Shown piece after piece: positions 62,114 through 64,000 of a stretch of DNA of 64,000 nt. The position numbers were made by a program, and so were the translations under genes. This DNA is from Terfezia claveryi (lineage: Eukaryota; Ascomycota; Pezizomycetes; Pezizales; Pezizaceae), in the NCBI GenBank assembly GCA_015179025.1, contig WHUX01000013.1, forward strand, positions 1-64,000, given 5' to 3'. A model generated the notes under the pieces. That model saw only the letters and a list, made by a program, of their open reading frames with translations. It was not told where the DNA came from and did not search any database. How positions within the stretch are numbered: position 1 is the first letter of the stretch; the number at the start of each line of letters is the position of its first letter.

Positions 62114-62864
62114 CCATTGCCCCCTTTTCGAGTGTCAACTTTGAGATCTAATATAGAATCTGATAAGCGCGTGGGGCTTAGTCGCTACTGGTGTGTCCTC
62201 CGGGAGCTGACCCTCCCGCATGGATGGGGGCGCCAGACACCCGAGGCTTCTGGTCATACTTCCTACGAAGGGAGATGCATACGAAGTCTTGATCAGACCT
62301 CCGTAGAGGGCTACGGGTACTTGGATTTTCTTTTCATTTTTTGTTTATTAATAAAAAGACCAAATTCCCATTGTTCTCCACCTTGCGGCCTTCAGCCACA
62401 CGGTTCGGCTTAGGCCTTATGCTATGCAACCGTAACCCCAACTCCGTCTGCACTAAGGGTCGGAAGTTTAATATAAGGTTGCTAATACAAATGTGATCAA
62501 AACTCACTCCCCCAAATAAAAACTAAGAATTATGATTCCCACTGGTATATAAAACTCAAGCTTTTACCCGGAAGCCCACGCACCAGCAAAGTAAAAACCT
62601 AAGTATCGTAAATACACATTATACTTAGAAACCGACCAAATAACCAAGATTGGGTGTCTAAATTCCCTCCCCCCAATAAAGAAGGGATAGAACGTAATAG
62701 GAGATATAGCATATCGTACAAACCGGGCTGGTAGTAAGAACCCCGACCCGGCCCCCGGCCCATCTCTATATCCATGCAATCAAAGTCACCTCTATCTACC
62801 CGAGGGTATGAAATATTAAAATTGCCTGTAGTTCTCCTTCCCCAACCACCCTTCAACCTACACA
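62114..62864. other. Gene-free, structured-looking sequence
   Basis: No gene seen. Several short inverted repeats occur around 62195-62310. This is the 3' flank of the Pmp4 gene. Confidence 0.45.
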
Positions 62865-63679
62865 CTATACATTATGCCACAAGAAATTCCTCCACCCATC
62901 CCATGTCTCCGAGTCCACATACAGATACTTCATACTACTCCTCAAACTGGGCTGAATTGTTTCCGGATGCCATCTAAACAGGTACATCACCGCGCCCCAA
63001 GACAAACTTGCAAAAACTGGCCATGCCACTTGACCCACATCCTTCCCCGCTACCGTACTCGAGAGAAGCTGGTTCCCTCCCGCGCTTGGGGGCGCTACGG
63101 CGAGTTTCGCCAACGCCATGACTACCCGCGCGAAGACGTAGAGTACGATTTGCTGGTTCACAGCGTGCGCGGTGGGGTTGTTGATGCTACGGCCGAAGAT
63201 GAGGTAGCCCCCGAGGAGGCCCGCGAGGAGGGAGTGGTATTTTGGTTCTGTTTTCTCTTTGAGGAGGGTGCATGGAAGAAGGGGCTGCGTGATGCCGCGG
63301 GAGTGTAGGTAGTTGAGGAGGTAGAGAGTGGATTTGTAGATGGTTACGAAGGAGGCGAGGTTGAAGGCGTGTTGCTTGGTGGCGGTGAGAATGGAGGTGA
63401 GTTTTTGCCGGAGGCTGCCATCGCGAAAGAGGACGGTCATGCTGGGGGAGTTAGGATCTGTTCTGTGGACACGGAAGTGGGAGTGCGAACGAACACAAGC
63501 GCATGGGGAAAGCGGATTTTGGACCCGTAGACAAGGCCATTCCGGAGGCCTTTGAAGATTGCAAGGACGTCGTGGTTTTTGGGGTCTAGGATGAAGGCGG
63601 TGAGGGTTTTCTAGGGATAATGATTAGCTCTAAGGCTGCGGCTTTGATAATGCGGGAAACGCACCATGATGGGGTCCAT
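62865..63679 (-). CDS. Peroxisomal membrane protein 4 (Pmp24)
   Basis: Integral peroxisomal membrane protein of the Tim17/Tim22/Pmp24 group, of uncertain molecular role. Three exons from the high end: 63665-63679, 63495-63610 and 62865-63441 (708 nt, 235 aa). The first exon encodes only MDPIM, which joins to KTLTAFILDPKNHDVLA. Then follow LRNGLVYGSKIRFPHALVMT and LFRDGSLRQKL, the family signature, and several hydrophobic stretches. It ends ETWDGWRNFLWHNV. The donor of the second intron (GTTCGT) is the only one that both keeps the frame and gives the conserved HALVMT junction. Convergent with the Rim15 gene, about 3 kb away. Confidence 0.9.
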
Positions 63680-64000
63680 AGTGATTATTTAATTACAGGT
63701 GGGATTGGCATATCGAGTATCGAGGATAGAAGCGCAAAATCAAAGCCCAATGAATGGAAAAACAACGAAGGTTTGGCACGGGCGTGGGTTCGGCTTCACA
63801 GAACCCATGTGGGAGCTACCGAAAGTTGCCGCGGTTGTGAATATTATGACGTCGTTACGTGGAGTCAAGCTGAGACGGAATCCACAGGTTGAATCTCGCT
63901 TCTCCAAACGGTTAAAATATGGAACCAGAAAGTCCGCGATAGCTGTCTTTCTGGTGTTTATGTTGCCATGAAAATAAGCATCCAAAGCCCCGAAGGCTCG
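63680..64000. promoter_or_regulatory. Upstream region of the Pmp4 gene
   Basis: The last 321 bp are non-coding on both strands as far as visible and should contain the Pmp4 promoter. No specific element recognised. Confidence 0.4.

Noticed and set aside
1..64000. tRNA genes
   Set aside because: No stretch shows both A-box and B-box (GGTTCGANTCC) at proper spacing with a foldable acceptor stem on either strand by eye; a covariance search would be decisive.

Overview
The window looks like a stretch of a filamentous ascomycete (Pezizomycotina) nuclear genome. Genes carry several short introns (about 45-230 bp) with GT..AG ends and CTAAC/CTGAC-type branch sites, and the proteins are ascomycete types: Vps1, Tpc1, Ura7, Hap2, Rim15, kinesin-3, and a membrane-tethered bZIP factor. 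Gene density is low: eleven genes in 64 kb, with gene-free stretches of 3-9 kb and several DNA-transposon remnants. That would fit a repeat-rich lineage such as Pezizomycetes, but the sequence alone does not fix the genus.

Layout. 0-3.4 kb: a possible solo LTR, tandem repeats, and two short TIR elements of pogo/Tigger type. 3.5-6.3 kb: dynamin-like GTPase Vps1 (+). 6.8-8.3 kb: a carnitine-pathway-type Fe(II)/2-oxoglutarate dioxygenase (-). It shares a 404-bp divergent promoter region, holding a CCTGTT-type microsatellite, with the mitochondrial thiamine pyrophosphate carrier (+, 8.7-9.9 kb). 10.6-12.7 kb: CTP synthase (-). 13.6-15.6 kb: a five-finger CCCH zinc-finger protein (+). 21.6-23.6 kb: a bZIP factor with a transmembrane segment (+). 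26.8-28.6 kb: a Sel1-repeat protein (-). 29.8-35.3 kb: kinesin-3 (-), divergent from a borealin-like chromosomal passenger protein (+, 36.1-37.4 kb). 43.8-45.1 kb: the CCAAT-binding factor subunit Hap2/HapB (+). 54.0-59.8 kb: Rim15-type PAS/AGC kinase/receiver protein (+). 62.9-63.7 kb: peroxisomal membrane protein 4 (-).

The genes are housekeeping and regulatory and do not form a cluster of one pathway. They cover membrane fission and vacuolar/peroxisomal traffic (Vps1, Pmp4), mitochondrial cofactor import and carnitine-type metabolism (Tpc1, dioxygenase), nucleotide synthesis (CTP synthase), microtubule transport and mitosis (kinesin-3, borealin), and stress/nutrient transcription control (bZIP, Hap2, Rim15). 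I rebuilt exon structures by hand; where summed, exon lengths are divisible by three, except for kinesin-3, which shows one unexplained frame break. No tRNA, rRNA, CRISPR or biosynthetic cluster was found. The most unusual items are the iterated pogo-type end motifs upstream of VPS1, a family of tiny hairpin MITEs sharing one TIR, a 1.06-kb TIR element with a decayed coding relic, the Rim15 receiver domain lacking its phospho-acceptor Asp, and the kinesin-3 frame break.
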